Assembly: GCF_012396235.1 (NCBI RefSeq)
Contig: NZ_JAAXPA010000002.1
Location: forward strand, 62,001-126,000
Source of the DNA: Rhodococcus opacus
Lineage (GTDB): Bacteria > Actinomycetota > Actinomycetes > Mycobacteriales > Mycobacteriaceae
Direction of reading: 5' to 3'
Length of the DNA stretch: 64,000 bases
A program made the position numbers and the translations under genes. The notes below the pieces were generated by a model. The model had not been told where the DNA came from. It did no database searches and saw nothing but the letters and a program-made list of their open reading frames with translations. Below, piece by piece: positions 1 through 8,779 of this stretch. Every line of letters begins with the position of its first letter. The first letter of the stretch is position 1.

Positions 1-530
1 CAGCCGGCGGCGAGCGCGGGGCCGATCTTGCGGGTGCCCATCGCGAGCGGGAAGTTCCACGGCGTGACGGCCAGGGTGGGTCCGACCGGAACCTTGGTGA
101 CCATGATCCGTCCGCTGCCGGACGGTGACGTGGTGTAGCGGCCCTGGATGCGGACGGCTTCCTCGCTGAACCAGCGCAGGAACTCGGCGCCGTAGTTCAC
201 CTCGCCGCGGCTTTCCGGCAGGGCCTTGCCCATCTCCATCGTCATCAGCAGCGCGAGGTCGTCGGTGCGCTCGATGACCTTCTCCCACGCCGAGCGCAGG
301 ATGATCGACCGCTGCCGCGGCGCGGTCGCCGCCCATTCCTCCTGGACCGCCGCGGCGGAGTCCAGTGCGCGCATCGCGTCCTTGCCACCGGCATCGGCGA
401 CGTCGGCGATCAGGGTTCCGGTGGCCGGGTCGTAGACCGGGAACGTGCCGCCGTCGATCGGGTCGGTCTGGGCGCCGTCGATCCACAGACCGGTGGGCAG
501 GGTGGCGCGGAGCCGTTCGAAATCAGTCAT
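1..530 (-). CDS. gabD: Succinate-semialdehyde dehydrogenase (NAD(P)+), C-terminus off the left edge
   Basis: Aldehyde dehydrogenase superfamily. About 176 N-terminal residues are present; the catalytic Cys/Glu half lies outside the window. Visible are the N-terminal substrate-side region (ATG at 530, MTDFERLRATLPTGLWIDG) and the TPWNFP motif at the cofactor site near the left edge. The start lies inside the 3' end of the upstream amine oxidase gene (8-base overlap), so the two are probably translationally coupled. Placed after an amine oxidase, gabT and an aminobutyraldehyde dehydrogenase, it is the natural last enzyme, oxidising succinic semialdehyde to succinate in the cytoplasm. Substrate is inferred from sequence type and context; another short-chain semialdehyde is possible. 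Confidence 0.85.
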   Translation of the reverse strand, partial: MTDFERLRATLPTGLWIDGAQTDPIDGGTFPVYDPATGTLIADVADAGGKDAMRALDSAAAVQEEWAATAPRQRSIILRSAWEKVIERTDDLALLMTMEMGKALPESRGEVNYGAEFLRWFSEEAVRIQGRYTTSPSGSGRIMVTKVPVGPTLAVTPWNFPLAMGTRKIGPALAAG

Positions 531-2484
531 TGGAGTCCTCGTGGTGGGAATGGTGGTGATCGCACGCCTCCGGGGTGGGGGCGACGTCGAGGGCGGGGTT
601 GCGGTCGAAGAATCCGACCGGCTTCAGCCAGAAGGACACGGTGTCCGCAGGCATGATCGGCCAGTCCTCCGGCCGGGGAATGTGGTGGATACCGAACGTG
701 TACCAGAGCACCACGTCGGTGTTCTCGATCGGGCGGTCGGCCGCGGTCCAGGCGGGAAGTCCGTGATCGACCTTGCTCTGGTTCACGAATTCCCCGGCAG
801 GCCAGCGCTCGTCGGGTGAGTTGGGCGTCACCCAGACGGTGTGGCCGATCGCACCGGTGCGCTGGAAGATCGGCGACGCCGGGTCGAACATCGACGGGAT
901 CGCGCCGCCGGGAACGAGCTTGTAGGCGGGGGCGGTGCCGAGGCCGGTGGTCGTGTTGTCGTTGACCACCTTCCACGCCCGCTGGCTCTGCCAGTCGAAG
1001 TCCTGTCGGCCCTCGAGTTCGGTGCGCAGCGGGGTGTTCTTCTGGCGCAGCGCGAGACCCAGAGGGTTGTCCGGGCCCATCGGCACCACTTCGGTCTCGG
1101 TCGCGTACACCGTGTTCTCGGTGCCGTCCACGTCGAGATCGAGGCGGGCGACCAGGAAGTGCTGGTGGAACGGCGCGTACGTGCGGTTGTCGACGAGCGT
1201 CCCGCTGGGGTGCTCCCCGCCTTCCGGGAAGTGGCTGACCACCATGATCCCGGTGGCGCGGACCTCGCATTCGATGTTGCCGTCCTGGTAGAACCGCCAG
1301 TAGACGAGATATTCGTAGTTCGCGACCGTCACGTGTGTCGACACCGTCAGCCGCCGCATGCGGCGCACCTCGGCGCCCGCATCGTGGTCGACGTGCTTCC
1401 AGAGGACGGCGTTGTCCTCCTCGTGGATACAGATCGCGTTCTCGATCGTGAACGGCACACCGTGGCTGTCGTGGAGTACGGCGTCGAGATACCGGATCTC
1501 GCCCAGGCAGTCGCAGCCCAGGGTGAGTGACGTGGTCATGAACCCGATGCCCCACTCGCCGATGTCGAAGGCGGTGCGGCGGTAGTGATCGGTGCTGGTG
1601 TCGCGATACGGCACCGCCATTTCCGCGAACGACATCCGGTTCGCGATCGAGCGCACCCGGCCGTTGTCGTTGTAGGTCACCGCGTGCAGGGTCATGCCCT
1701 CGCGGTAGTTGAACCCCACCCGCAGTGACCAGTTCTGCCACTCGAGCTTGTTGCCCTCGAGCGTGAACGACGGTCCCTCCGGCTGGACGATGTCCAACGG
1801 CTTCAGCGGCGGCCGCGTGCTCGCGTCGCGGATCCGTTCCGGGATGTGCCGGGGCACGTACTCGCCCATGACCTCGGGACGTTCGACGCTGAACGTGTCC
1901 TCGATCTCGAGCAGTTCCATCTTGTTGACGTCGATCACACAGTGGAAACCGTTGACCGGGCCCGCGTACGGGTTGGCGCCCTCGGCCGCCCGGACCCAGG
2001 TGTCCGACCAGCCGAGCCGGCGTCCCTTGTACTTCTCCGGGGTCACCGCGTCGCCGTACGTCCACACGTCCATGAACACCAGGCTCATGTCCGTGACCCC
2101 GCGCTTCGCGAGCGCCGCGATCACGTCCGGGTGCCCGCGGAGGAAGGCGTCCGCCTCTTCCCATTCGTCCACCGTGAAATTCGCCTGGACGTCCGGGATG
2201 TGCTCCCAGGAGACCACGTTGTCTCCCGTGAGCGAGACGAGCGCCTTGTAGGTGTCTCCGCTGTTGCGGTCGAAGCACACGACGACGGCCCGGCGGTCCG
2301 GGACGGTACCCGACGCGTCGAACGCCGACACCTCGGCCTTGCCGGGCTCGGCCAGTTCGATCGACGCGAACCGCCAGCCGTCCCCGACCCCGTGTTCCCG
2401 GGCGAGGACGGCCGCGGCCTGCGCGAATTCGTCCGCCCCCAACGGGTCCAGAGGATGGAACGTGCCGGTGGTCGTCCGGGTCAT
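523..2484 (-). CDS. Copper-containing (TPQ) primary-amine oxidase
   Basis: 653 aa. Oxidises primary amines to aldehydes with release of ammonia and H2O2. The copper amine oxidase signature is clear: T386-x-x-N389-Y390-E-Y, where Y390 is the precursor of the topaquinone cofactor; a copper-type FHQH pair (H440, H442) and a third His in GIHHIPRPEDWP (about 600). D307 in FDIGE is a good candidate for the catalytic base. The C-terminus is His-rich (CDHHHSHHED), an unusual metal-binding-like tail. The ATG at 2484 was chosen because GAGGAGA lies just upstream; the frame is open further upstream only by chance. No signal peptide, so probably cytoplasmic. It sits between gabT and gabD in one operon, which suggests a diamine or monoamine substrate feeding GABA; the exact amine cannot be read from sequence. 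Confidence 0.93.
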   Translation of the reverse strand: MTRTTTGTFHPLDPLGADEFAQAAAVLAREHGVGDGWRFASIELAEPGKAEVSAFDASGTVPDRRAVVVCFDRNSGDTYKALVSLTGDNVVSWEHIPDVQANFTVDEWEEADAFLRGHPDVIAALAKRGVTDMSLVFMDVWTYGDAVTPEKYKGRRLGWSDTWVRAAEGANPYAGPVNGFHCVIDVNKMELLEIEDTFSVERPEVMGEYVPRHIPERIRDASTRPPLKPLDIVQPEGPSFTLEGNKLEWQNWSLRVGFNYREGMTLHAVTYNDNGRVRSIANRMSFAEMAVPYRDTSTDHYRRTAFDIGEWGIGFMTTSLTLGCDCLGEIRYLDAVLHDSHGVPFTIENAICIHEEDNAVLWKHVDHDAGAEVRRMRRLTVSTHVTVANYEYLVYWRFYQDGNIECEVRATGIMVVSHFPEGGEHPSGTLVDNRTYAPFHQHFLVARLDLDVDGTENTVYATETEVVPMGPDNPLGLALRQKNTPLRTELEGRQDFDWQSQRAWKVVNDNTTTGLGTAPAYKLVPGGAIPSMFDPASPIFQRTGAIGHTVWVTPNSPDERWPAGEFVNQSKVDHGLPAWTAADRPIENTDVVLWYTFGIHHIPRPEDWPIMPADTVSFWLKPVGFFDRNPALDVAPTPEACDHHHSHHEDSND

Positions 2485-2522
2485 GGTGTCTCCTCTGGTC
2501 GTGGGGTGGGCACTTCGTGCTC

Positions 2523-2562
2523 GTGCGCCTTTTCGGTTGCGGTGACTACCGAAAAGGCGCAC
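2523..2562. terminator. Hairpin between gabT and the amine oxidase gene
   Basis: Perfect 15-bp inverted repeat, GTGCGCCTTTTCGGT with its complement at 2548-2562, loop of 10 bases. It lies immediately after the gabT stop and before the amine oxidase start, both on the minus strand, so it could attenuate read-through within the operon. A close relative (GTGCGCCTTTCTGGT arms) is found at 60045-60092. Confidence 0.7.
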
Positions 2563-2565
2563 GGG

Positions 2566-3906
2566 TCAGACGAGCGAGCGCACGATCTGCTCGATGACGG
2601 TCAGGGCGTCGTCGAGCAGATCGTCGCTGATCACCAGCGGCGGAAGCAGTCGGATGACGTTTCCGTAGGTACCGCACGTCAGCAGAATGACACCTTGTTC
2701 GAGCGCATGGGCGGCAATCGCCTTCGTCAGTTCGGCGTCCGGCTCGTCGGTGCCGGGCTTGACGAACTCCATCGCGAGCATCGCGCCGCGTCCACGCACG
2801 TCACCGATGACGCCGACGTCGGCGGCCAGTGCCTTCAGCCGCGGCAGGGCCAGGTCGCCGATGTGCTGTGCGCGAGCGGGCAGGTCGAACTTCCGCATGC
2901 TGTCGATCGCCGCGAGCGCGGCGGCACACGCGACGGGGTTGCCGCCGTACGTGCCACCCAGACCGCCGGGGTGCACCTTGTCGAGGAGTTCGGCGCGGCC
3001 CGTGATCGCGGACAGCGGCATGCCGCCCGCCATGCCCTTGGCCATCGTGATGATGTCCGGGACGATCTCCTCGTGCTCGCACGCGAACCAGGCGCCGGTG
3101 CGGGAGAACCCGGTCTGCACCTCGTCGGCGATGAACACGACGCCGTTGGCGCGGGCCCAGTTCACCAGGGTGGGGAGGAATCCCTCGGCGGGAACGATGA
3201 ATCCGCCCTCGCCCTGGATCGGCTCGATGATGATCGCCGCGAGTGAATCGGCGCCGATCTGCTTCTCCATCTGGCTGATGGCGCGCTGGGCGGCCTGCTC
3301 ACCGGTCAGTCCGTCCTGGTCCCGGTAGGGGTAGGACATGGGGAGCCGGTACACCTCGGGCGCGAACGGACCGAAGTGGGCCTTGTAGGGCATCGACTTG
3401 GCGGTGAGGGCCATCGTCAGGTTCGTACGACCGTGGTAGGCGTGGTCGAACGCGACGACGGCGTCGCGGCCGGTGGCGAGGCGAGCAACCTTGATCGCGT
3501 TCTCCACGGCCTCCGCGCCCGAGTTGAACAGGACGGTGCGCTTCTCGTGGTCGCCGGGGGTGAGGGCGGCGAGCTCCTCCGCCACGCGGACGTAGCCCTC
3601 GTACGGGGTGACCATGAAACAGGTGTGGGTGAAGTGCCCGACCTGCTCCCGAACCGCCTCGGCGACGGCCGGATCGGACGCGCCCACGCTGGTGACCGCG
3701 ATGCCCGAGCCGAGGTCGATCAGGGAGTTGCCGTCGACGTCGACGACCACACCACCGTCGGCATCCGCCGCGTACACGGGGACGCTGGAGCCGACGCCCG
3801 CGGCCACGGTGGCGCGGCGACGTGCGGTGAGGGCCGCCGACTTCGGGCCGGGGAGCTCGGTGACCAGGGCGCGCTTCTGCGGCAGCCGGTACTGGATGTC
3901 GTTCAT
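2566..3906 (-). CDS. gabT: 4-aminobutyrate aminotransferase (class III PLP)
   Basis: 446 aa, the usual length. Transfers the amino group of GABA to 2-oxoglutarate, giving succinic semialdehyde and glutamate. Class III hallmarks: NSGAEAVENAIK in the N-terminal part, EPIQGEGG, ADEVQTGFSRTG (the Asp that pairs with the PLP pyridine nitrogen) and TMAKGMAGGMPLS, whose Lys should form the Schiff base. Start ATG 3906 follows a short gap after the aminobutyraldehyde dehydrogenase gene, whose product makes its substrate. The glutamate produced could be deaminated by the NAD-glutamate dehydrogenase encoded at 15.7-18.9 kb. Identification is secure at family level and the pathway context agrees. Confidence 0.94.
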   Translation of the reverse strand: MNDIQYRLPQKRALVTELPGPKSAALTARRRATVAAGVGSSVPVYAADADGGVVVDVDGNSLIDLGSGIAVTSVGASDPAVAEAVREQVGHFTHTCFMVTPYEGYVRVAEELAALTPGDHEKRTVLFNSGAEAVENAIKVARLATGRDAVVAFDHAYHGRTNLTMALTAKSMPYKAHFGPFAPEVYRLPMSYPYRDQDGLTGEQAAQRAISQMEKQIGADSLAAIIIEPIQGEGGFIVPAEGFLPTLVNWARANGVVFIADEVQTGFSRTGAWFACEHEEIVPDIITMAKGMAGGMPLSAITGRAELLDKVHPGGLGGTYGGNPVACAAALAAIDSMRKFDLPARAQHIGDLALPRLKALAADVGVIGDVRGRGAMLAMEFVKPGTDEPDAELTKAIAAHALEQGVILLTCGTYGNVIRLLPPLVISDDLLDDALTVIEQIVRSLV

Positions 3907-3957
3907 GTTGGTGCAGTCCTCAGGGTCGTGACGTGGATGGGTATGGGGTGGGCGACG

Positions 3958-5388
3958 TCAGTCGTGGGAACTCATGACGTGCTTGATGCGGGTGTAGTCC
4001 TCGACGCCGTAGCCGGAGAGGTCCTTGCCGTAGCCGGAGTACTTGAATCCGCCGTGCGGCATCTCGGCGACGAGCGGGATGTGGCAGTTGATCCATACGG
4101 CGCCGAAATCGAGTGCGGCCGAGAGGCGTTGCGTGACGCCGTGATCGTTGGTCCACACACTCGACGCCAGACCGTACCGGACGTCGTTGGCGAGGGTGAC
4201 GGCCTCCTTCTCATCGGAGAAGCTCTGCACGGTGAGGATGGGGCCGAACGTCTCCTCCTGCACGATGTCGTCGCGCTGGTCGACGCCGGTGATCACGGTG
4301 GGTTCGAAGAAGAATCCTTGCTCTCCCGAACGCTTTCCGCCGGTGACGATCTTGGCCGAGGTGGGGAGCGAGGCGATCTTGGAACTGACCGCGTTGAAGT
4401 GGTTGATGTTGTTGAGCGGGCCGTAGAACGCGTCCGGGTCGTCCGGCAGACCGGGCTCGAGCGTCTCGGCCTTGCGGACGAGGGCGTCGACGAGCTGGTC
4501 GTGGATGGACTCGTGGACGAGGACGCGGGTGGCGGCGGTGCAGTCCTGGCCACCGTTGAAGAAGGCTGCCTCGGCGATGCCGCTCGCGGTCTTCTCGATG
4601 TCGACGTCACCGAAGACGATGGCGGGGGCCTTGCCGCCCAATTCGAGGTGCGCGCGCTTGAGCTGGCGTGCGGCGGAGACGGCGACGGCGATACCGGCGC
4701 GCACGGATCCGGTGATCGACACCAGTCCGAGGGCCGGGTTCTCGACGAGGGTCGCGCCGGTCTCGCCGTTGCCGAGGACGACGTTGAAGACGCCGTCCGG
4801 CAGGATCCCCTTGGTCAGCCGGGCCAGGACGAGCGTGCTGTTCGGGGTGGTGTCGCTGGGCTTGAGCACGATCGTGTTGCCTGCCGCGAGCGCGGGGCCG
4901 ATCTTCCACAGCGCCATCATGAACGGGTAGTTCCACGGGGTGACCTGACCGACGACACCGATCGGCTCGCGGCGCACGTAGGACGTGAAGCCGTCCATGT
5001 ACTCGCCGGCGGCCTTGCCTTCGAGCATCCGGGCCGCGCCCGCGAAGAAGCGGAGCTGGTCGGCGCCCACCTTGATCTCTTCGTCGGCGATGACCTGCTT
5101 GGGCTGCCCGGTGTTGCGGCATTCGGCCTCGACGAGTTCGTCGCTGTGCGCCTCGATCGCGTCGGCGAGCTTCAGCAACGCGGTCTGCCGCACGCTCGGG
5201 GTGGTCTTGCCCCACGAGACGAAGGCCCGCTCGGCTGCCTCGACGGCGGCGTCCACGTCGGCCTTGGTGGAGACGGGCGCACGCCCGACGACGCTCTCGT
5301 CCACGGGGTTGATCAAGTCCAGCGTCTCCGTCGCGGATGAGGCGACGAACTCACCGTTGATGTAGTTCTCGAGTACGTCGATCGACAT
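3958..5388 (-). CDS. patD: Gamma-aminobutyraldehyde dehydrogenase
   Basis: 476 aa. NAD-dependent oxidation of 4-aminobutanal (in equilibrium with 1-pyrroline) to GABA. Aldehyde dehydrogenase landmarks in order: TPWNYPF at the cofactor site, LELGGKAP (general-base Glu), FFNGGQDCTAATR (catalytic Cys) and the C-terminal GKDLSGYGVEDYTRIKHV, which is typical of the YdcW/PatD subgroup. ATG 5388 begins the normal N-terminus MSIDVLENYINGEF; GAGAGG is upstream at moderate distance. The frame stays open far upstream (to 6831), but that part is antisense-type noise over the next gene. It lies between an amidohydrolase/permease pair and gabT on the same strand, so the four probably form one transcript. 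Confidence 0.9.
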   Translation of the reverse strand: MSIDVLENYINGEFVASSATETLDLINPVDESVVGRAPVSTKADVDAAVEAAERAFVSWGKTTPSVRQTALLKLADAIEAHSDELVEAECRNTGQPKQVIADEEIKVGADQLRFFAGAARMLEGKAAGEYMDGFTSYVRREPIGVVGQVTPWNYPFMMALWKIGPALAAGNTIVLKPSDTTPNSTLVLARLTKGILPDGVFNVVLGNGETGATLVENPALGLVSITGSVRAGIAVAVSAARQLKRAHLELGGKAPAIVFGDVDIEKTASGIAEAAFFNGGQDCTAATRVLVHESIHDQLVDALVRKAETLEPGLPDDPDAFYGPLNNINHFNAVSSKIASLPTSAKIVTGGKRSGEQGFFFEPTVITGVDQRDDIVQEETFGPILTVQSFSDEKEAVTLANDVRYGLASSVWTNDHGVTQRLSAALDFGAVWINCHIPLVAEMPHGGFKYSGYGKDLSGYGVEDYTRIKHVMSSHD

Positions 5389-5573
5389 TCGTACCGGTTC
5401 CTCTCGTGGGGTCGAAACTCGTGTGTCGGAACGGACCGTCGGTCGATCAGTCCGACCGGAGTCCGGAGTTGCAGAGCATCTGAAAACAAGTGTGCGCTGC
5501 CTCACAAGCCAGGGGCAGCTGACAAAATGGTGAAAGACGCGCCCCCCGCCGCGCCGAGTTGTCCAATCCGGAG

Positions 5574-7247
5574 TCACCCGTGCGAGCAGGTGTGGCCGGC
5601 CGCGCCGGAGCCGGCGAAGGGCACGTCCGCAACGGCGCTCGCCGAGGCGGCGTCGTGCACGATCGCGCCGCCGACGAGGGTGAGGTCGGCCCGCTGGTCC
5701 AGCAGTTGTCCGGGCTCGAGCGTGTAGAGGTCCGCCGACCAGACGACCAGGTCGGCCCGGGCACCCGGACGGATCACTCCGAGCTCGTCCTCGGCGTGCC
5801 ACGCCCACGCGCCGCCGCGGGTGTACGCCCGCAACGCCGAATCCAGGTCCATCCGTTCGCGCGGAGTCCAGTCGGTCCGGCCGTCCAGACCCGAGCGGGT
5901 GAGGGCGGAGTACAGGCCGACGAGCGGATCCATCTCCCCGACCTGCCAGTCGCTCGAGAACGCCAGCGCCGCCCCCGACTCGGCGAGCGAACGGAATCGC
6001 CACGCCCGGTCCCACCGGTCCTCGCCGACGTTCTCCATCCACGTTCCCGCGACGAGGTCGGGAGAGCAGTGCCGCGGCTGCATCGCCGCGACCACGCCGA
6101 GCTCCCGGAACCGGGGAAGGTCCTCGGGATGGAGGCATTCGACGTGGACGATGCCGTGCCGTCGGTCGACCGTCCCGTTCGCGCGGCCGGCGTGCTCGAT
6201 CGAGTCGAGCGCCAGCCGGATTCCCCAGTCGCCGGTGGCGTGGGTGTGCGTCTGGAAGCCGAGGCGGTCGAGTTCGGTGAGCATCGCGGTGAACTCCTGC
6301 GGCGGCAGGCTGGGCGCGCCGCGATGCCCCGGCCGGTTCGCGTAGTCGGACAGCATGGCCGCGGTGTGCGGTTCGATCACGTCGTCGGCGTACAGCTTGA
6401 CCGGCCCGAGCCGGAGCATGTCGTCGACGGGTGCGCTGTCCACGGCCTCCCGCAGGTCCCGGCGGAACGCGGCGTCGGCGCCGACCGGGTGGAACAGGGC
6501 GGTGATCACCCGCGAGTGCATCCGCCCCTCGGCGCGCGCCCGGTACATCAGATCGAGTTCGGCCAGCGGGACCTGCGGTTCGACGACGGTGGTAATACCG
6601 CTCGCGGTCGCCATCTCCAGGCTGGACGTGATGCGCCGATAGCGGCGGTCGGGGGAGTACATCGGGATGTCGCGTTGCAGACCGGCCAGACCGGCCCGCG
6701 TCATCGCGCTGGTGTAGAAGTCCGTGACCCAGCCGGTGGGGACGCCGTCGTCGTCGAATTCCGGCCGTCCCCAGGGGATCTGGGTGCCGCGGTCGATTCC
6801 GAGCACACGCAGTGCGGCGTCGTTCAGCCACACCGAGTGCTGGTCGTAGGTGGTGATGAAGACCGGACGGTCCGTGAGGCCGCGTAGGTCGGCGGCGTTC
6901 GGGCGGCGCCCGGTCACCACGGAGTAGACGGCGTTCTCGGCGCAGATCCAGTCGAGGTCGGGGCGGGTGGCCGCGTGCGCGCCGATCCGTCGCCGGACCT
7001 CGGTGAGGTCGGGTGCGCCTTCGAGGCTCACGGCGTCGGGATCGAATCCGAGGAGAAGGTGGTTGTGGCTGTCGATGATCCCGGGGGTGAGCAGTCGCCC
7101 TCGCAGGTCGATGGTGCGCCGGGCGGCGGGGGCGTCCTCGGTGGTCCCGACGTACCGGATGTGGCCGTCCGCGATGCCGACGGCCTCGGCCCGGCCGGTG
7201 GTGTCGAACGTCCGCACGACGCCGTTGGTCAGAAGCAGGTCGAGCAT
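5574..7247 (-). CDS. Amidohydrolase, YtcJ/ExoE-like family
   Basis: 557 aa. Metal-dependent hydrolase of the amidohydrolase superfamily. A composite beta-sandwich/TIM barrel is shown by the N-terminal LTPGIIDSHNHLLLGF (HxH metal pair), a mid-protein HTHATGDWGIRLAL, a later HGIVHVECLHPEDL, and SSDWQVGEMDP, which supplies the conserved barrel Asp. The C-terminus GVIRPGARADLVVWSADL is the standard end of the family. Its ATG shares one base with the permease stop (TGATG), so it is coupled to the transporter. The substrate is unknown; the setting suggests it releases an amine or amino acid from an imported amide or formyl compound. A second member of the same family is at 9422-11071. Confidence 0.85.
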   Translation of the reverse strand: MLDLLLTNGVVRTFDTTGRAEAVGIADGHIRYVGTTEDAPAARRTIDLRGRLLTPGIIDSHNHLLLGFDPDAVSLEGAPDLTEVRRRIGAHAATRPDLDWICAENAVYSVVTGRRPNAADLRGLTDRPVFITTYDQHSVWLNDAALRVLGIDRGTQIPWGRPEFDDDGVPTGWVTDFYTSAMTRAGLAGLQRDIPMYSPDRRYRRITSSLEMATASGITTVVEPQVPLAELDLMYRARAEGRMHSRVITALFHPVGADAAFRRDLREAVDSAPVDDMLRLGPVKLYADDVIEPHTAAMLSDYANRPGHRGAPSLPPQEFTAMLTELDRLGFQTHTHATGDWGIRLALDSIEHAGRANGTVDRRHGIVHVECLHPEDLPRFRELGVVAAMQPRHCSPDLVAGTWMENVGEDRWDRAWRFRSLAESGAALAFSSDWQVGEMDPLVGLYSALTRSGLDGRTDWTPRERMDLDSALRAYTRGGAWAWHAEDELGVIRPGARADLVVWSADLYTLEPGQLLDQRADLTLVGGAIVHDAASASAVADVPFAGSGAAGHTCSHG

Positions 7248-8677
7248 CAGCAGTTCTCCTCGGGGGCGGCGTTCAGCAACAGCAGGTGGGTGTTCTTGCG
7301 CGGTCGCAGGTACAGGGCGAAGTAGACGAAGCCGGCGGTGACGAGTCCGAGGGAGATGCCGAGGCTGAGCCACTGCTCCGGGTCGAGCAGCGTGACGACG
7401 AAGACGAGGCCGAGCGCGGCGATGCAGATTCCCGGGGCCAGCGGCCACAACGGCATGCGGTAGCCGATTCGGGTGGTGCCGCCGCGGCGGTGGTTGATCG
7501 CGGCCAGCGCGATGAACAGGTACGTGAACGTCAGGGTCGTCCCGGTGGCGGTGAGCAGGACGTCCAGCGGGACGAGGCACGCAGCGAACGCGATGGCGCC
7601 CATCACGACGGTGGCGAGGACGGGGACGCGGCCCTTGGCGCTGACGGTCTGCAGCGGCGCGGCGACGGTCTCGGGGAGGGCGCGATCGCGTGCGGCGGCG
7701 TAGAGAAGCCGGCCCGCCTGCAGCGTGATCGCGATGATCGCGTTGATCACGGCGAGGGCGATCGAGAGCAGGACCACCATGGCGACGGCGTGACCGGCGC
7801 GTTCGGTGAGGAATGCCTCGACAGGAAGGCTGGAACCGAAGAGTTCGGTCTGCGAGCGGGCGCCCACCAGGATCGCGATGAGCGGGACGAGTTCGGTGGC
7901 GACGGTGATGACGGCGCTCCAGATCACTGCCTTCGCGATCGAGCGGGCGGCGTTCTTGGTCTCCTCGGCGAAGTAGACGGCGCCGCCGTACCCGTTGTAC
8001 GCGAAGATTCCCTGGGTGACGGCCAGCATCAGTCCGGAGATCGCCAGTGGTGCGAGGTTGCCGGTGCTCGGATCGAGAACCTCCGGGCTGAGGAGGCTGG
8101 TCAGTGGCCGTTCCATGTGGACGAAACCGAGGACGGTGAGCAGAGCCAGCGCCGCCATCTCGACGCCCAGGAAGACCCCGGTGAGCCATGCGTTGGTGCG
8201 GATGTCGAAACATGCGGTCACGGTGGTGATCACGACCACGACGAGCGCGGTCTGCTGCGGCGACAGGCCGTGGATCGCGACGCCCAGGTAGTCGGCGACC
8301 CCGAGGGCGAAGACGGCGATGATCAGCGGCAGGGAGATGAGGCTGATGAAGAACGTGGCGACGCCGAAGGCCGGTCCGAGTGCCCGCGACACGAGTGAGT
8401 AGTCGCCGCCGGCAACGGGATACGCGGACGCGAGTTCGGCGTAGCAGAAGGCGATGAGGATGCTCACGATGCCGGCGATGAGGAACGCCCAGAGCACGCC
8501 GGTGCCGAACAGGGCGAGCGCCGAACCACCGAGGATGAAGACGCTCGACGCCGGCGAGATCGACGACAGGGTGATCAGGATGTTTCCGCCAACGCCGATG
8601 CTCCGGGAGAGCGAGGCCTCGTAGGTGCCGGGTGCGGCGGGGGGAGTGGCGGTGGGTGGCCGGGCGGTCTGGTCCAT
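7247..8677 (-). CDS. APC-superfamily amino acid/polyamine permease
   Basis: 476 aa with about 12 hydrophobic segments, an APC (amino acid-polyamine-organocation) carrier of the inner membrane. The first helix region SLSRSIGVGGNILITLSSIS and YNGYGGAVYFAEETKN in the middle are typical of the family (the latter resembles the helix-6 to helix-7 region). ATG 8677 is preferred to an earlier in-frame start at 8737 because the latter would run through the putative operator and the homologous part begins only after a Pro-rich 20-residue leader. It is the first gene of the minus-strand catabolic operon and is coupled to the amidohydrolase. Likely substrate is the amine or its conjugate used by the operon; this is inference from position. 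Confidence 0.85.
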   Translation of the reverse strand: MDQTARPPTATPPAAPGTYEASLSRSIGVGGNILITLSSISPASSVFILGGSALALFGTGVLWAFLIAGIVSILIAFCYAELASAYPVAGGDYSLVSRALGPAFGVATFFISLISLPLIIAVFALGVADYLGVAIHGLSPQQTALVVVVITTVTACFDIRTNAWLTGVFLGVEMAALALLTVLGFVHMERPLTSLLSPEVLDPSTGNLAPLAISGLMLAVTQGIFAYNGYGGAVYFAEETKNAARSIAKAVIWSAVITVATELVPLIAILVGARSQTELFGSSLPVEAFLTERAGHAVAMVVLLSIALAVINAIIAITLQAGRLLYAAARDRALPETVAAPLQTVSAKGRVPVLATVVMGAIAFAACLVPLDVLLTATGTTLTFTYLFIALAAINHRRGGTTRIGYRMPLWPLAPGICIAALGLVFVVTLLDPEQWLSLGISLGLVTAGFVYFALYLRPRKNTHLLLLNAAPEENC

Positions 8678-8716
8678 GAGCTGTCCGTTCGGGGAGGGGG
8701 AGGGGCGAAATAGTTT

Positions 8717-8734
8717 TTTGACATGTCCGTCAAA
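8717..8734. promoter_or_regulatory. Candidate TetR operator
   Basis: TTTGACATGTCCGTCAAA, a palindrome with perfect 6-bp arms around 6 bases, in the short gap between the divergent permease (start 8677) and TetR gene (start 8780). TetR-family regulators usually bind such sites in the intergenic region next to their own gene. The TTGACA inside it could also serve as a -35 box. Confidence 0.55.
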
Positions 8735-8779
8735 CAACTGGGCCGAGTGTCACAGATCACGTCGGCTAGTGTCAACGGC

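Noticed and set aside
1846-3246. Long plus-strand open frame antisense to the amine oxidase and gabT
   Set aside because: High-GC antisense shadow with biased Arg/Val/Asp composition, no start signals, and strong homology-type motifs on the other strand.
5389-6831. Open frame continuing upstream of the aminobutyraldehyde dehydrogenase start
   Set aside because: It overlaps the amidohydrolase gene on the same strand in another frame, is Arg/Pro-rich as high-GC shadow frames are, and lacks a ribosome site; the dehydrogenase family begins at 5388.
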